Shown here piece after piece: positions 45,616-55,162 of a stretch of DNA of 64,000 nucleotides. How positions within the stretch are numbered: position 1 is the stretch's first letter; each line of letters opens with the position of its first letter. Source of the stretch: Sphingomonas aurantiaca (GTDB taxonomy: Bacteria; Pseudomonadota; Alphaproteobacteria; Sphingomonadales; Sphingomonadaceae); the NCBI RefSeq assembly GCF_003050705.1, contig NZ_QAOG01000005.1:248001-312000 (forward strand). Reading direction: 5' to 3'. The translations under genes and the position numbers were made by a program. The notes beneath the pieces are model-generated. The model was given only the letters and a program-made list of their open reading frames with translations, did not search any database and was not told where the DNA came from.

Positions 45616-46076
45616 TTAACTGGCTGTCGACTGCATAAGCTCTATCGTGATATGATCGGGGCCTGAAACGTAGGCCACCAACGTTCCCTTCCGTGGACCA
45701 CCCGGGACCGGCAGCGGATTGCCTTTCGCCTTCCATCCTGCTGCTTCGACGCGGGCAATGGCGACGTGAATATCCTTTACGGTCAGACCCAGGTGGGCCG
45801 CTCCGATCGATCCCGCGCCGCTGGGCACCGTCCCGTTCTGGAGCCCGTTTGAATATTCCAACAGTTCGACCACGTGACCGTCTTGTGCCTTGACGATCGC
45901 CGTTTTCACACTCGGATCATCGACACCTGTCACCTGATTCAGGAAGTCGCCCCCATCTCCGATTGCCGCTCAAGTGTGAAACCGAGCGCTCCCGTCCAGA
46001 ACCGAACGGCTTCGTCCAAAGACGACACAGCGAAGCCTGTGTGGTCCACGGCAATTACGTTTGCGGCGTCCGTCAT
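45616..46076 (-). pseudogene. VOC-family protein gene with a one-base frameshift
   Basis: The first frame starts MTDAANVIAVDHTGFAV and runs to LERQSEMG, where it meets a stop three codons later. The second frame continues GDFLNQVTGVDDPSVKTAIV to the end IELMQSTAS. The 461-base length is not a multiple of three. The break is at a run of five G on the minus strand (45950-45954); six G would restore EMGGDFLNQ, the usual family sequence. This is a second VOC gene with the same type of damage as the one at 35.3 kb. Confidence 0.8.
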
Positions 46077-46302
46077 TACTGCCCTCTCACTGGTATGCCG
46101 GCCGTGCTTACCACGCGACCGTTCACCATAGTAAACCGCTTTCCCAAAACCCTTCCCCGCATAAACTTTCCCAATATGGGCTGGTGGACACGGAGAAACG
46201 GAAAGTCTTCGAGCCTCTTAAAGCAGCGGGTTCCAGGATGTGAAAGACCTTGGGAGCAGACGAGCTTGGTCATGCCGCGATCAGGCAACCAGCGGCCGCG
46301 GA

Positions 46303-46365
46303 GACCCAATTACAGGCGTTCGGACCGGCCGTCCCGTTTCCCAGCTTCAGACACTCGTTCATGCC
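46303..46365 (+). repeat. Dispersed polar repeat, copy at 46.3 kb
   Basis: GACCCAATTACAGGCGTTCG with TTTCCCAGCTTCAGACACTC and GTTCATGCCC. The gap 46077-46464 holds this and no gene. Confidence 0.65.
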
Positions 46366-46464
46366 CTTAGGTCTTTGAAAGTTGACGGCGACGTCGCTCA
46401 CCAAAGCGCCTCGTGGTCATCCAGACCATCAACTGCTCTCAATCTTGTCAAAGCACATTTGCAA

Positions 46465-47352
46465 TCACATGCGCATTGCCGCCACGAAGGCCTGAAAGGC
46501 GGCAGTCGGTTGACGTCGGCTAGGATAATAGAGGTGATTCGGGGGCAAGGTGGGTGCCCAGTCGGCCAGCACTTCGACCAGAGTACCGGCGGCCAGTTGC
46601 AGCGCGGCATGTGGCAGCGGCAGGCAAGTCACCCCCAGCCCTGCCACTGCAGCGTCGCGCATCACGTCGATATCGTTGGTGATGAAGTCGCCGCGGACTG
46701 ACCGTTCCACCTTTCGGCCATCCCGCTCGAATTCCCAGCGGTGTACGACGCCAGAGGACGTGTATCGGTAACACAGACAACGATGAGCGGCGATACCGTC
46801 GGGATCGACGGGAGCGGGATGATCGGCGAGGTAGGCCGGCGCGGCGACGAAGACGAGCGGCACCGGCGCGCTGATACGGACCGATATCATGTCGGCCTGC
46901 AGGGTCTGGGCATGCCGGACCCCGCAATCAAATCGGTCCGCGACGATGTCGACGAACCCGTCGTCGACCACCAGTTCGACGGCGATGTCGGGATAGGCGC
47001 GCGCAAAGTCGGCCAGCCGCGGCAGGATGGCGTAGATCGCCGCGACCCGGTGCGCGCTGACCCGGATCCGCCCCGCCGGCCGTTCGCGGGCATTGTCGAG
47101 ATCGGCCAGCGCGCCCGCGACCGAGGCGATCGCCGGCCTCAACCGCACCAGCAGTTCCTCGCCTGCGGGCGTCGGCGCCAGCGACCGGGTGGTACGGTCG
47201 AGCAGCCGGACGCCCAGTTTCGTCTCAAGCGACCGCATCGCATGGCTCAAGGCGGAGGCGGACAATCCAAGACGCGTTGCCGCTCGTGCGAAGCTGCCAG
47301 CCTCGACGATAGTTTCGAACACCGCGAGACCGGACCAGAGATCACGATCCAT
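46465..47352 (-). CDS. LysR-family transcriptional regulator
   Basis: A 295-residue regulator. The helix-turn-helix is FETIVEAGSFARAATRLGLS, then ALSHAMRSLETKLGVRLLDR, and the effector domain starts near residue 92 (GRIRVSAHRVAAIYAILP). The sequence style is of the DsdC/GcvA-type group. It is divergent from an aldo/keto reductase gene (start 47448) with 95 bases between, the classical layout in which a LysR protein activates its neighbour. Confidence 0.9.
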   Translation of the reverse strand: MDRDLWSGLAVFETIVEAGSFARAATRLGLSASALSHAMRSLETKLGVRLLDRTTRSLAPTPAGEELLVRLRPAIASVAGALADLDNARERPAGRIRVSAHRVAAIYAILPRLADFARAYPDIAVELVVDDGFVDIVADRFDCGVRHAQTLQADMISVRISAPVPLVFVAAPAYLADHPAPVDPDGIAAHRCLCYRYTSSGVVHRWEFERDGRKVERSVRGDFITNDIDVMRDAAVAGLGVTCLPLPHAALQLAAGTLVEVLADWAPTLPPNHLYYPSRRQPTAAFQAFVAAMRM

Positions 47353-47447
47353 TCCTGAACATCCTTCAGCAACCCATGCGCCGCAGACGATCTAATCCTC
47401 GGGCGGTCCGGCGTCCATCTGGAGGTAACACAACGCAGGATGCCACC

Positions 47448-48551
47448 ATGACCCTCGACACCTATCTCCCGCTTGGCCGCTCCGGCCTTCTCGTCAGCCC
47501 GCTGGCGCTTGGCACGATGACCTTCGGTACGCCGCGATGGGGTCTGGACGAGAGCGGCAGCCGTGCGGTGTTCGATCGCTACACTGATCTCGGTGGAAAT
47601 TTCATCGACACCGCAGACGTTTATGCAGGCGGGCGATCGGAAGAGATGGTCGGCAGTTTCGTCGCCGCACAATCGTCGCGCGATCGGCTGGTGATCGCGA
47701 CGAAATCGGGGTTTGCGACCGGTCATGGCTATCATGCAGGCGGCAATGGCGCGCGCCACATTCTAGCGTCCGTCGAAGGATCGCTCCGCCGCCTCCGGAC
47801 GGACTTCATCGACCTGTACTGGGTGCATGTCTGGGACGGCGTCACCCCCGCCGAGGAACTGCTGCGGACGATGACCGCGCTCGTTGCAGCGGGCAAGATC
47901 CGCTATTGGGGCATATCCAACACACCGGCCTGGTACGTCGCCGAACTTGCGACGCTGGCGCGAGTCCAGGGGGATCCGGCGCCGATCGGTCTGCAATATT
48001 TCTATTCGCTGGTCGAACGCGGGGTCGAAGCCGAGCATCTGCCGCTCGCGCGATCGGCGGGCATGGGTTTCGTGCCCTGGAGCCCCCTCGCCTATGGCAT
48101 GCTCACCGGCAAATATGACCGCGCGACCGTCGAGGCGGGTCCGAAGCGCGCGGGCGGCGTCCCCAACCAGGCCGGGCAGGACGACACGGCGCGGCCCGTC
48201 GACGACAAGCGTCTCGATGGCGACAATCCGTTCGGCGACACGTTGTTCACCGAGCGCAACTGGCAGATCGTCGACGAACTGAAGCGCATCGCAGCAGAGA
48301 TTAACGAGACGCCGGCGCGCGTCGCGCTGTCCTGGGTGGTCGGGCAGCCCGGGGTTGCATCAACGCTGCTGGGCGTGAGCCGGGCGGAGCAGGTAACCGA
48401 CAATGTCGCCGCACTCAGCCTCACCCTGCCACCCGAGCACCGTGCGGCTCTCGATGCGGCGAGCGGTGGCAACCTGCCGTTTCTTTACGGCCTGTTCGCC
48501 CCTGCCGTGCGCAATCAAGTCGTCTTCGGCGGCGGAGACGTTCGAAGCTGA
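47448..48551 (+). CDS. Aldo/keto reductase
   Basis: A 367-residue NADPH-dependent oxidoreductase of the AKR family, close to the YajO/Tas type. The catalytic tetrad is Asp and Tyr in IDTADVYAGG, Lys in VIATKSGF and His in YWVHVWD. The nucleotide-binding end is TLLGVSRAEQV. The ATG at 47448 has AGGA about eight bases upstream. The LysR gene is divergent and probably controls it. The substrate is unknown; an aldehyde or quinone is usual. Confidence 0.9.
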   Translation: MTLDTYLPLGRSGLLVSPLALGTMTFGTPRWGLDESGSRAVFDRYTDLGGNFIDTADVYAGGRSEEMVGSFVAAQSSRDRLVIATKSGFATGHGYHAGGNGARHILASVEGSLRRLRTDFIDLYWVHVWDGVTPAEELLRTMTALVAAGKIRYWGISNTPAWYVAELATLARVQGDPAPIGLQYFYSLVERGVEAEHLPLARSAGMGFVPWSPLAYGMLTGKYDRATVEAGPKRAGGVPNQAGQDDTARPVDDKRLDGDNPFGDTLFTERNWQIVDELKRIAAEINETPARVALSWVVGQPGVASTLLGVSRAEQVTDNVAALSLTLPPEHRAALDAASGGNLPFLYGLFAPAVRNQVVFGGGDVRS

Positions 48552-48682
48552 AACTTCATCCTCGAGCCGGCAGCCAGAGCCTAAAGTCTGCGCCTGGGCC
48601 GGCTCCAATCGACGAGCCTGGCGTTTGGGGCCCTTCGGTCAGCTGCAAGTTCAGTCGCTGCACGCCGGCACGGACGGATATC

Positions 48683-49013
48683 ATGCGGATCGGAATCATC
48701 GATGCGGGGATGGCAGGCCTGTCCTACGCCCAAGCGCTCCGTCATCAGGACCACAATGCCATTGTGTTCGATAAAAGCCGCGGGCCCGGTGGCCGTATGT
48801 CTACCCGTTGCATCGACACGCCGCTGGGTGATGTTGCGTTCGATCAAGGCGCGCAAGGGCTGGACGGCGCGCGCGCCTGACGAGGATTTCGCGGGGGCCG
48901 CCGAAGAATGGAACAAGTGGTTCGACGCCGATCCTTCAGCACGGCAAGGCGCCAAGATGCCAGTGCGGATCGCTGGAATGAAAGTGCCGATTGCGATGAT
49001 CGCTGAAGCCTAA
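48683..49013 (+). pseudogene. Broken FAD-dependent oxidoreductase (renalase-like) fragment
   Basis: The first frame opens MRIGIIDAGMAGLSYAQAL, the FAD-binding motif with Asp in place of one Gly, and continues SRGPGGRMSTRCIDTPLG to FDQGAQ. It then leaves the frame: the family continues TARAPDEDFAGAAEEW only in the next frame, and the usual remaining 200 residues are absent. The tail KMPVRIAGMKVPIAMIAEA does not fit this family. This is a decayed remnant of a roughly 320-residue gene. Confidence 0.65.
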
Positions 49014-49059
49014 CATGACTCGCCGAACTGCTACGCTGCGCTCAGCATTGGCACCATTA

Positions 49060-49125
49060 GACCCAGTTATGGACATTCGCGGGCAACTCTCTGCCGTCCG
49101 GTTTCGGACATTCGTTAATCAGATC
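49060..49125 (+). repeat. Dispersed polar repeat, copy at 49.1 kb
   Basis: GACCCAGTTATGGACATTCG with GGTTTCGGACATTCGTTAAT. It lies between convergent genes, before the end of alkB. Confidence 0.65.
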
Positions 49126-49148
49126 TCTGCGGTACGGCATGTTACGCT

Positions 49149-49748
49149 CTAAGCGCGGGATATGGGTTCTCCAGCCAAATTCTTTCGCCCGATCATAGAC
49201 AGACTGCGGAATGTGATCGACCACCGAGGTCGGTCCATCTCGACAATACTGTGTTCCCATTCGTGGCGAGCAGCTCCGCTTAATTGGTAAGCGGCGCGGG
49301 GATCGAGCGGGGCAGTAGCCCGCTCGAAGCCACCTTTGCACCGGCGTCTGAAGCGCATCGTCGCAGACTCGCCGAGCGATATGCCGATGACATCCTCATA
49401 TACCGGTCGATCACAGTGCCAGCCGATGCCTGCGCCAGGATCATACCGGATCAGCAGTGCCTGAACGAGAAGGGTCGGGTCCAGCTGGGCAAAACGTGCC
49501 GCGCGGTCCCTGATCGAAAGCAGCCAATCGGGAAGCGGTTCGGCAGCCACCGGACGTCCCGCCTCGAAATCATAACTCCACCCGAATGACGTGGTGAGGC
49601 GCCTGCCGGTCCAGCCCTGGAACTTGAACGGGGTCGGATCGGTCGCATCGATCCGCGCGATCAGTGCCCGCTCCTCGTCCCGATCAAGGAAGTCGGGACA
49701 TGCACGAAGCCCAGGTAGTACCGGCATATCGAAAAGGTCGAGCATCAT
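49149..49748 (-). CDS. alkB: Alpha-ketoglutarate-dependent DNA/RNA repair dioxygenase
   Basis: A 199-residue AlkB-family enzyme. The Fe(II) ligands are His111 and Asp113 (GWHCDRP) and His166 (WEHSIVE), with the 2-oxoglutarate Arg175/Arg181 in PRWSITFR. The family removes 1-methyladenine and 3-methylcytosine by oxidative demethylation. It is the second gene of an operon with dinB: the dinB stop overlaps the first ATG here (two ATGs in tandem). An SOS box in front of dinB implies DNA-damage induction of both. Confidence 0.88.
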   Translation of the reverse strand: MMLDLFDMPVLPGLRACPDFLDRDEERALIARIDATDPTPFKFQGWTGRRLTTSFGWSYDFEAGRPVAAEPLPDWLLSIRDRAARFAQLDPTLLVQALLIRYDPGAGIGWHCDRPVYEDVIGISLGESATMRFRRRCKGGFERATAPLDPRAAYQLSGAARHEWEHSIVEMDRPRWSITFRSLSMIGRKNLAGEPISRA

Positions 49749-50839
49749 GCTGCCGCGGCCTCTTCGAAGATCGGCAATTGCTCCACTTCTGCCGCCGTCG
49801 CCTCGGCAAAGTTCGACACCGTTACGCCAACGAGCCTGATCCCCTTGGCCGCGGGAAGAACCGAGCGCAAGAGATCGATCGCCGCCTGACGCAACTGATC
49901 GTGGTTCGTCACAACCGACGGTTGGCTGCGGCTCCGCGTGATCTGCTGAAAATCGGCGTATTTGATTTTCACAGTGACCGTCCGGCCGAACGCTTGGCGC
50001 CGTTCGCACCAGTTCCAGACATCGTCCGCCATCCGCAGCACCCCGGTTTCGATCTCGCTCTCGTCCGTCAGATCGCGGTCGAACGTCGTTTCCGAACCTG
50101 ACGACTTGCGAACCCGGTTCGGATTGACGGAACGCGTGTCCCGCGCACGAGCGATGCCGTAATACCATTCGGCGGAACTGCCGAAATGCCGCCGCAGGAA
50201 GTCCAGCGACTGTGCGCGAAGATCGGCTCCCGTCTCGATACCGAGCCGCTTCATCTTGGCCGCGGTGACAGGACCGACGCCGTGAAACCGGGCGACCGGC
50301 AACGTTTCGACCCAGGCCGACCCCATGTCCGGAGTGACCGCAAACTGACCGTTCGGCTTGCGGTGATCGGACGCGATCTTCGCGAGGAACTTGTTGTACG
50401 AAATCCCCGCGGATGCCGTCAGTCCGGTCTCGCGGAATATGTCCGCACGGATGGCTTTCGCGGTGAGCCACGCCGTCGGCAGGCCCACCTTGTTGTAGGT
50501 GACATCGAGATAAGCCTCGTCCAGCGATAACGGCTGGATCAAGGTCGTGTAGCGCGAGAATACCGCGTGAATTTGTCGAGACACCCGCTGGTAAACTTCG
50601 AAGCGTGGCGGCACGAATATCAGGTTCGGACAGCGACGTTGTGCCGTCACCGAAGGCAAGGCGGACTTCACCCCGTATTCGCGCGCCTCATAGCTGGCGG
50701 CCGCGACGACGCCACGAGCCCCCGCGTGGCCGACCGCAACCGGCTGGCCTCGGAGCGCCGGATTGTCCCGCTGCTCCACGGAGGCAAAGAAGGCGTCCAT
50801 ATCGACGTGAATGATCTTGCGGCTGGGCTCGACGACCAT
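49745..50839 (-). CDS. dinB: DNA polymerase IV (Y family)
   Basis: A 364-residue translesion polymerase. The catalytic acids are Asp13 (HVDMDAFFAS) and Asp107/Glu108 (PLSLDEAYLDV); the steric-gate region and the two helix-hairpin-helix segments (ARFHGVGPVTAAKMKRLGI) are intact, as is the little finger. The C-terminal beta-clamp motif is plausible (QLPIFE). The ATG at 50839 was chosen; an upstream in-frame start would include the SOS box. It is co-transcribed with alkB. Confidence 0.9.
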   Translation of the reverse strand: MVVEPSRKIIHVDMDAFFASVEQRDNPALRGQPVAVGHAGARGVVAAASYEAREYGVKSALPSVTAQRRCPNLIFVPPRFEVYQRVSRQIHAVFSRYTTLIQPLSLDEAYLDVTYNKVGLPTAWLTAKAIRADIFRETGLTASAGISYNKFLAKIASDHRKPNGQFAVTPDMGSAWVETLPVARFHGVGPVTAAKMKRLGIETGADLRAQSLDFLRRHFGSSAEWYYGIARARDTRSVNPNRVRKSSGSETTFDRDLTDESEIETGVLRMADDVWNWCERRQAFGRTVTVKIKYADFQQITRSRSQPSVVTNHDQLRQAAIDLLRSVLPAAKGIRLVGVTVSNFAEATAAEVEQLPIFEEAAAA

Positions 50840-50862
50840 GGTCGAGCGGAATATCGCAAAAC

Positions 50863-50877
50863 GAACGAATGGGGAAC
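50863..50877 (-). promoter_or_regulatory. Alphaproteobacterial SOS (LexA) box
   Basis: GAAC at 50863-50866, seven bases, then GAAC at 50874-50877; on the minus strand GTTC-N7-GTTC, the LexA site of alphaproteobacteria. It ends 24 bases upstream of the dinB start codon, where LexA would block the promoter. Confidence 0.8.
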
Positions 50878-51048
50878 ACTGTTTCTGGCGTGTGTATCCC
50901 ACGCCGCGTCGTCAGCTCGAACGAGACCTCGATCGGACATGTTTGTGCAACATGGATTATCTTCGCCAGCTCCAATTCCATATCCCATTGAGCCAATGGG
51001 ATTTGAGTCCATTCTCCCGGAGCGTGAGCCTGAAGAGGACACGCTGAA

Positions 51049-53457
51049 ATGACAAATGGGGGCAGAATGCTAGTATCCGTGCGATCCGGCTTTTTAATTC
51101 TTACGACCGTAGCCCTGCCCTGCCCCTTGCTGGCACAAACGGTGCCCGTGGACGTGCCATCAGCCCCCGCGCCTGCCGAAAGTGCGGATGCTTCCGGCGA
51201 CATCGTCGTCACGGCGCTCCGTCGCCAATCGACGGTACAGACCACGCCAATCGCCATCTCGGCGCTGGGGGAAGGCCAGTTGGCCAAGCTCGGCGCGACG
51301 ACCATTGCCGATATCATTCGGCAAGTCCCGGGACTGCAGCTGACGGAGAGCGATTCAGGACGCACGCGCGTTTCGATCCGCGGCGTTCAGGCGGCCGGCG
51401 AAAGCACTGTCGGGCTGTATTACGGCGAAACGCCGCTGACCGGTCCTTCCGGGACGAATTCGGACCCCGCCGGAAACACGCCGAACCTCAATCTCTTCGA
51501 TGTCGAACGCGTCGAAGTCCTGCGCGGACCGCAGGGTACGCTCTACGGATCCGGATCGATGGGCGGCACTCTGCGCGTGCTGTTCAACCAGCCCGATGCG
51601 AGCAAATACGAAGGTACCGCGGAGCTGCAGGCGACCACCACGCAGAACGGCGGCATCGGCTATTTCGTGAAGGGTGCGCTCAACGTCCCGATCATCGCGG
51701 ACAAGCTCGCGCTGCGCGTCGTCGGCTACCGCGAGCGGCAAGGCGGTTATGTCGACTACACGCTGCTCGATCGTAAGAACACCAATCGCGCAACCCTCGA
51801 AGGCGGTCGCGTCATGCTGGGCTTCACGCCGAGCGACGATGTTTCCATCACCGCGACCGCGTTGCTGCAGACCCAGAATATCGACGGCACCGCGCAGTAT
51901 AACTCGGTCCTCGGGCCGTTCCGCGCGGACTTCCAGATATTCCAGCCGTGGCACGACAAGCTGCAACTCTACAACGGCGTCGGGCGGTTCAATCTAGGCT
52001 TCGCGACCCTGACGACTAGCGCGTCCTGGTATCGCTGGAACGTCGAGAGCACCAACGACAACAATGCCGCGTTCGCCAGCGTCGTTTCAGGCGCACGGTG
52101 GTGTCCGCTCTACACCCGCGTCGCGCTGGGCATTCCCACGACGACCTGTACCCCTGCACAACGTACCGCATATCAGGCCTATGCCCGGTCGAAGGCACCG
52201 TTCGGTGCCTACCAGCCGCGCTATGTCCGGAACTTCATCCAGGAAGCACGGCTCGGCTCGAACGGGAATGGCCCACTCAGCTACACCGTCGGCGTGTTTC
52301 ACGAGGATCGCTTCGACCGGGTAGACACCCGGCCCTTTGCCGGCGACCCGGTCAGTGGAGGGCAGCGCGATCCGGTCGACAATCTGGGCGGTCGCAACAT
52401 CCTGACCAGCGTCAAGCAGACCGCGTTCTTCGGCGAAGTCGGTTACCGGTTGCTGTCGCCGCTGACCCTGACGGTCGGCCTGCGCCACTTCGATTATACC
52501 AAGACCGTCGGCGGCGAGTATCTCGGCTACAACTTCACCAACGGGCAGGAACCGCGCCCCTATGAGGAAACCAAGGCCAATGCCAAGGGCTGGGTAAAGA
52601 AGTTCAACGCCGAACTGCGCGTCACGCGTGACGCCCTGGTCTACGCCAACGCAGCGCAGGGGTTTCGTCCCGGCGGCGCCAACAACATTCCCAATCTGCC
52701 GGCGCAGTATCTCGTCTACCGTCCGGACTCGCTGTGGAATTATGAGCTCGGCGCGAAGACGTCGTGGTTCGACCGGAAGGCAACGCTCAACGTCGCGATC
52801 TATCGGACCGACTGGGACGAGGTACAGACCTCGGTATCGACGCTCCAGCAGGGCGGTGGCAATTTTAACTTCATCTACAATCTCGCCGGCGTTCGGGTCG
52901 AGGGTGTCGAGGTCGAAGCAATCGTTCGCCCCGTCCGCCACCTCACCATCAATGGCAGCGTCAACTACAACGACGCCAAGCTGACCTCGGACCAGGTCGA
53001 TTCCACCGGGTTCATCAATGCTCCCGGCCGCATCGGCGATACGCTTGCGTACATCCCGAAGACGACGGCGTCGGCTGGTGTCGAGTATTCCCCGCCCCTG
53101 ACGGATACGCTGACGGCTCTGGTACGGTTCGACTGGACCTATACCGGGCGGATGAACACCGAATTGCGAGAGACCAATGCGTTCTATCGCGAGATCGGCA
53201 ACTTCAGCATCTTCAACGCGCGCATCGGCGTCGATGCGCAGAACGGGCTTGCTGTTTCGCTGTTCGCGAACAACGTCTTCAACAAATACGGCCTGAACCG
53301 GGTTGCCTCCGCTACCGGCGTACCGGACTATTACGTCAGTTCGCGACCCCGGACGATCGGCATCAACGCCCGCAAGAGCTTCCGAAGACCACCTGCCGGG
53401 TCGACGGCGTCACCGTTCCCGGCCCTTTACCCAATCTCATCGACCAGGAAGACATAG
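51049..53457 (+). CDS. TonB-dependent outer-membrane receptor
   Basis: An 802-residue receptor. A signal peptide ends LLAQT. DIVVTALRR is the TonB-box region. The plug domain runs from about residue 75 with IADIIRQVPGLQL and VEVLRGPQGTLYGSGSMGGTLR. The barrel carries the usual alternating strands, ending in a family-typical FNKYGLNR stretch but not in the expected aromatic last residue: the C-terminal 25 residues are unusual, rich in Ser/Pro. The M20 peptidase gene starts one base after the stop, so a peptide ligand is plausible. An internal ATG at 51067 is an alternative start. Confidence 0.9.
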   Translation: MTNGGRMLVSVRSGFLILTTVALPCPLLAQTVPVDVPSAPAPAESADASGDIVVTALRRQSTVQTTPIAISALGEGQLAKLGATTIADIIRQVPGLQLTESDSGRTRVSIRGVQAAGESTVGLYYGETPLTGPSGTNSDPAGNTPNLNLFDVERVEVLRGPQGTLYGSGSMGGTLRVLFNQPDASKYEGTAELQATTTQNGGIGYFVKGALNVPIIADKLALRVVGYRERQGGYVDYTLLDRKNTNRATLEGGRVMLGFTPSDDVSITATALLQTQNIDGTAQYNSVLGPFRADFQIFQPWHDKLQLYNGVGRFNLGFATLTTSASWYRWNVESTNDNNAAFASVVSGARWCPLYTRVALGIPTTTCTPAQRTAYQAYARSKAPFGAYQPRYVRNFIQEARLGSNGNGPLSYTVGVFHEDRFDRVDTRPFAGDPVSGGQRDPVDNLGGRNILTSVKQTAFFGEVGYRLLSPLTLTVGLRHFDYTKTVGGEYLGYNFTNGQEPRPYEETKANAKGWVKKFNAELRVTRDALVYANAAQGFRPGGANNIPNLPAQYLVYRPDSLWNYELGAKTSWFDRKATLNVAIYRTDWDEVQTSVSTLQQGGGNFNFIYNLAGVRVEGVEVEAIVRPVRHLTINGSVNYNDAKLTSDQVDSTGFINAPGRIGDTLAYIPKTTASAGVEYSPPLTDTLTALVRFDWTYTGRMNTELRETNAFYREIGNFSIFNARIGVDAQNGLAVSLFANNVFNKYGLNRVASATGVPDYYVSSRPRTIGINARKSFRRPPAGSTASPFPALYPISSTRKT

Positions 53458-53458
53458 C

Positions 53459-54883
53459 ATGAAGCACATTGCGCCTGCCCTGATGGCGACCGTCGCCCTG
53501 ATCCTGCCACTCGCTGCGACCGCTCAGGGAGCAACGGAACGTCCCGATCGAACGGCCTTTCGCAGCCTTTACAAGGAACTGGTCGAGACGAACACGACCT
53601 CGTCGGTCGGCGACTGCACGAAGGCCGCGCAGCAGGTTGCGGCCCGGCTGCGCACGGCCGGCTTCACCGACCGTGATCTCACACTGTACGTGCCAGACGG
53701 CCGCCCGCGCGACGGGGGCCTCGTAGCGACCTACGCAGGATCGAACGCCAAGGAGCCAGCGCTGCTGCTACTCGCGCATATCGACGTCGTCGAGGCCAAG
53801 CGCGAGGATTGGGTCCGCGACCCCTTCACGCTGATCGAGGAGGACGGCTATTTCTACGCGCGCGGTAGTAGCGACGACAAGGCTCAGGCTGCGATCTTCT
53901 CGGACACGCTGATCCGCTGGAAGCAGTCGGGGTTCAAGCCACGCCGTACCGTGAAACTCGCGCTGACCTGCGGCGAAGAAGGGACGAACGAACGCGTGCT
54001 CAATGGTGCTGGCTGGCTGGTCGACAACCGGCCGGAACTGGTGAAGGCCGGCTTTGCGTTCAACGAAGGCGGCGGTGGCCGAACGGCACCTGGCGGAGGC
54101 CCGGAGACGCTCGGCGTCCAAGTGTCGCAGAAATCGCCGCGCAACTTCAACCTCGAGGTCACCAACCGCGGCGGACACAGTTCGCAACCGCAGCCAGATA
54201 ACGCGATCTATCGCCTGGCTGCGGCTCTCACCAAGGTCAGCACACTGCAATTCCCCGTAAACCTCAACCCCGTCTCGACGGCGTATCTGGCGCAGGCCGG
54301 CGCCCTGCGGAAGGATGCCATCGGGGCTGCGATGGTCCAGCTTTCGAAGCAGCCGAACGACGCGCAGGCTGCAGCGCTGGTATCGTCGGACCTGAGTCTG
54401 AATCCTCTGCTCCGCACGACCTGCGTGGCGACCCTGATCGATGGTGGGCATGCCGCCAATGCCCTGCCCCAGCGCGTCACAGCCTCGATCAACTGTCGGA
54501 TTGCCCCTGGCGAGACCGCGGATCAAACAAAGGCTGCCATCGAGCAAGTGATCGCTGACCCGCAGGTGCAGGTGCTCCGCAGCAAGATCCAGGAACGCCC
54601 TGTCGCAGTGACACCGCCGCTAGACCCCGCGATACTCAAACCGATCGCGGCGATCGGCGCGAAACACTTCCCAGGCATTCCCGTAATCCCGACGCAGTCG
54701 GCAGGGGCAACGGATGCAACGTACCTGAGCAAGCTAAACATCCCGACCTACGGCATTCCCGGGCTGTGGAACGATCCTGCGACGGCTGGCACGCATGGAC
54801 TGAACGAGCGCATCTCGTCGGATGCCCTGTATCGTGGTCGCGACTACATTTATGATGTTGCGACCTACTTCGCATTACATTGA
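53459..54883 (+). CDS. Exported M20-family metallopeptidase
   Basis: A 474-residue enzyme with a signal peptide (MKHIAPALMATVALILPLAATAQ). Metal ligands lie in LLAHIDVV (His), GSSDDKAQ (Asp), CGEEGTNER (Glu), the dimer-domain HSSQP and the last His in AGTHGLNER. Family members cleave dipeptides or N-acyl amino acids. Being exported and coupled to a TonB receptor, it may process the imported or surface-bound ligand. The ATG lies right at the end of the receptor gene. Confidence 0.88.
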   Translation: MKHIAPALMATVALILPLAATAQGATERPDRTAFRSLYKELVETNTTSSVGDCTKAAQQVAARLRTAGFTDRDLTLYVPDGRPRDGGLVATYAGSNAKEPALLLLAHIDVVEAKREDWVRDPFTLIEEDGYFYARGSSDDKAQAAIFSDTLIRWKQSGFKPRRTVKLALTCGEEGTNERVLNGAGWLVDNRPELVKAGFAFNEGGGGRTAPGGGPETLGVQVSQKSPRNFNLEVTNRGGHSSQPQPDNAIYRLAAALTKVSTLQFPVNLNPVSTAYLAQAGALRKDAIGAAMVQLSKQPNDAQAAALVSSDLSLNPLLRTTCVATLIDGGHAANALPQRVTASINCRIAPGETADQTKAAIEQVIADPQVQVLRSKIQERPVAVTPPLDPAILKPIAAIGAKHFPGIPVIPTQSAGATDATYLSKLNIPTYGIPGLWNDPATAGTHGLNERISSDALYRGRDYIYDVATYFALH

Positions 54884-55162
54884 GAGACAGAAGGTTCAAC
54901 GTGAACGGGCAGCGCAACACGGTCACGTTCAACATTTAATCTAGAACGAGACGCAGGTTTTTCTAACTCCGTTATTTATGAGAAGGGAGAATGCGCCGTT
55001 TAAAATAACTTGGCGACTAGGATGGTATTTTGCGTGACATCTGATCGCTCTGATCTCAACCGAAACCCAAGATAGAACGGCTTGCCGCGTATCTCAGAAG
55101 CTGCATTGCACCGCTGACCCGAAGAAGGCAGCTTACGTGATTGCAGAAAAGGAGACCGGATT

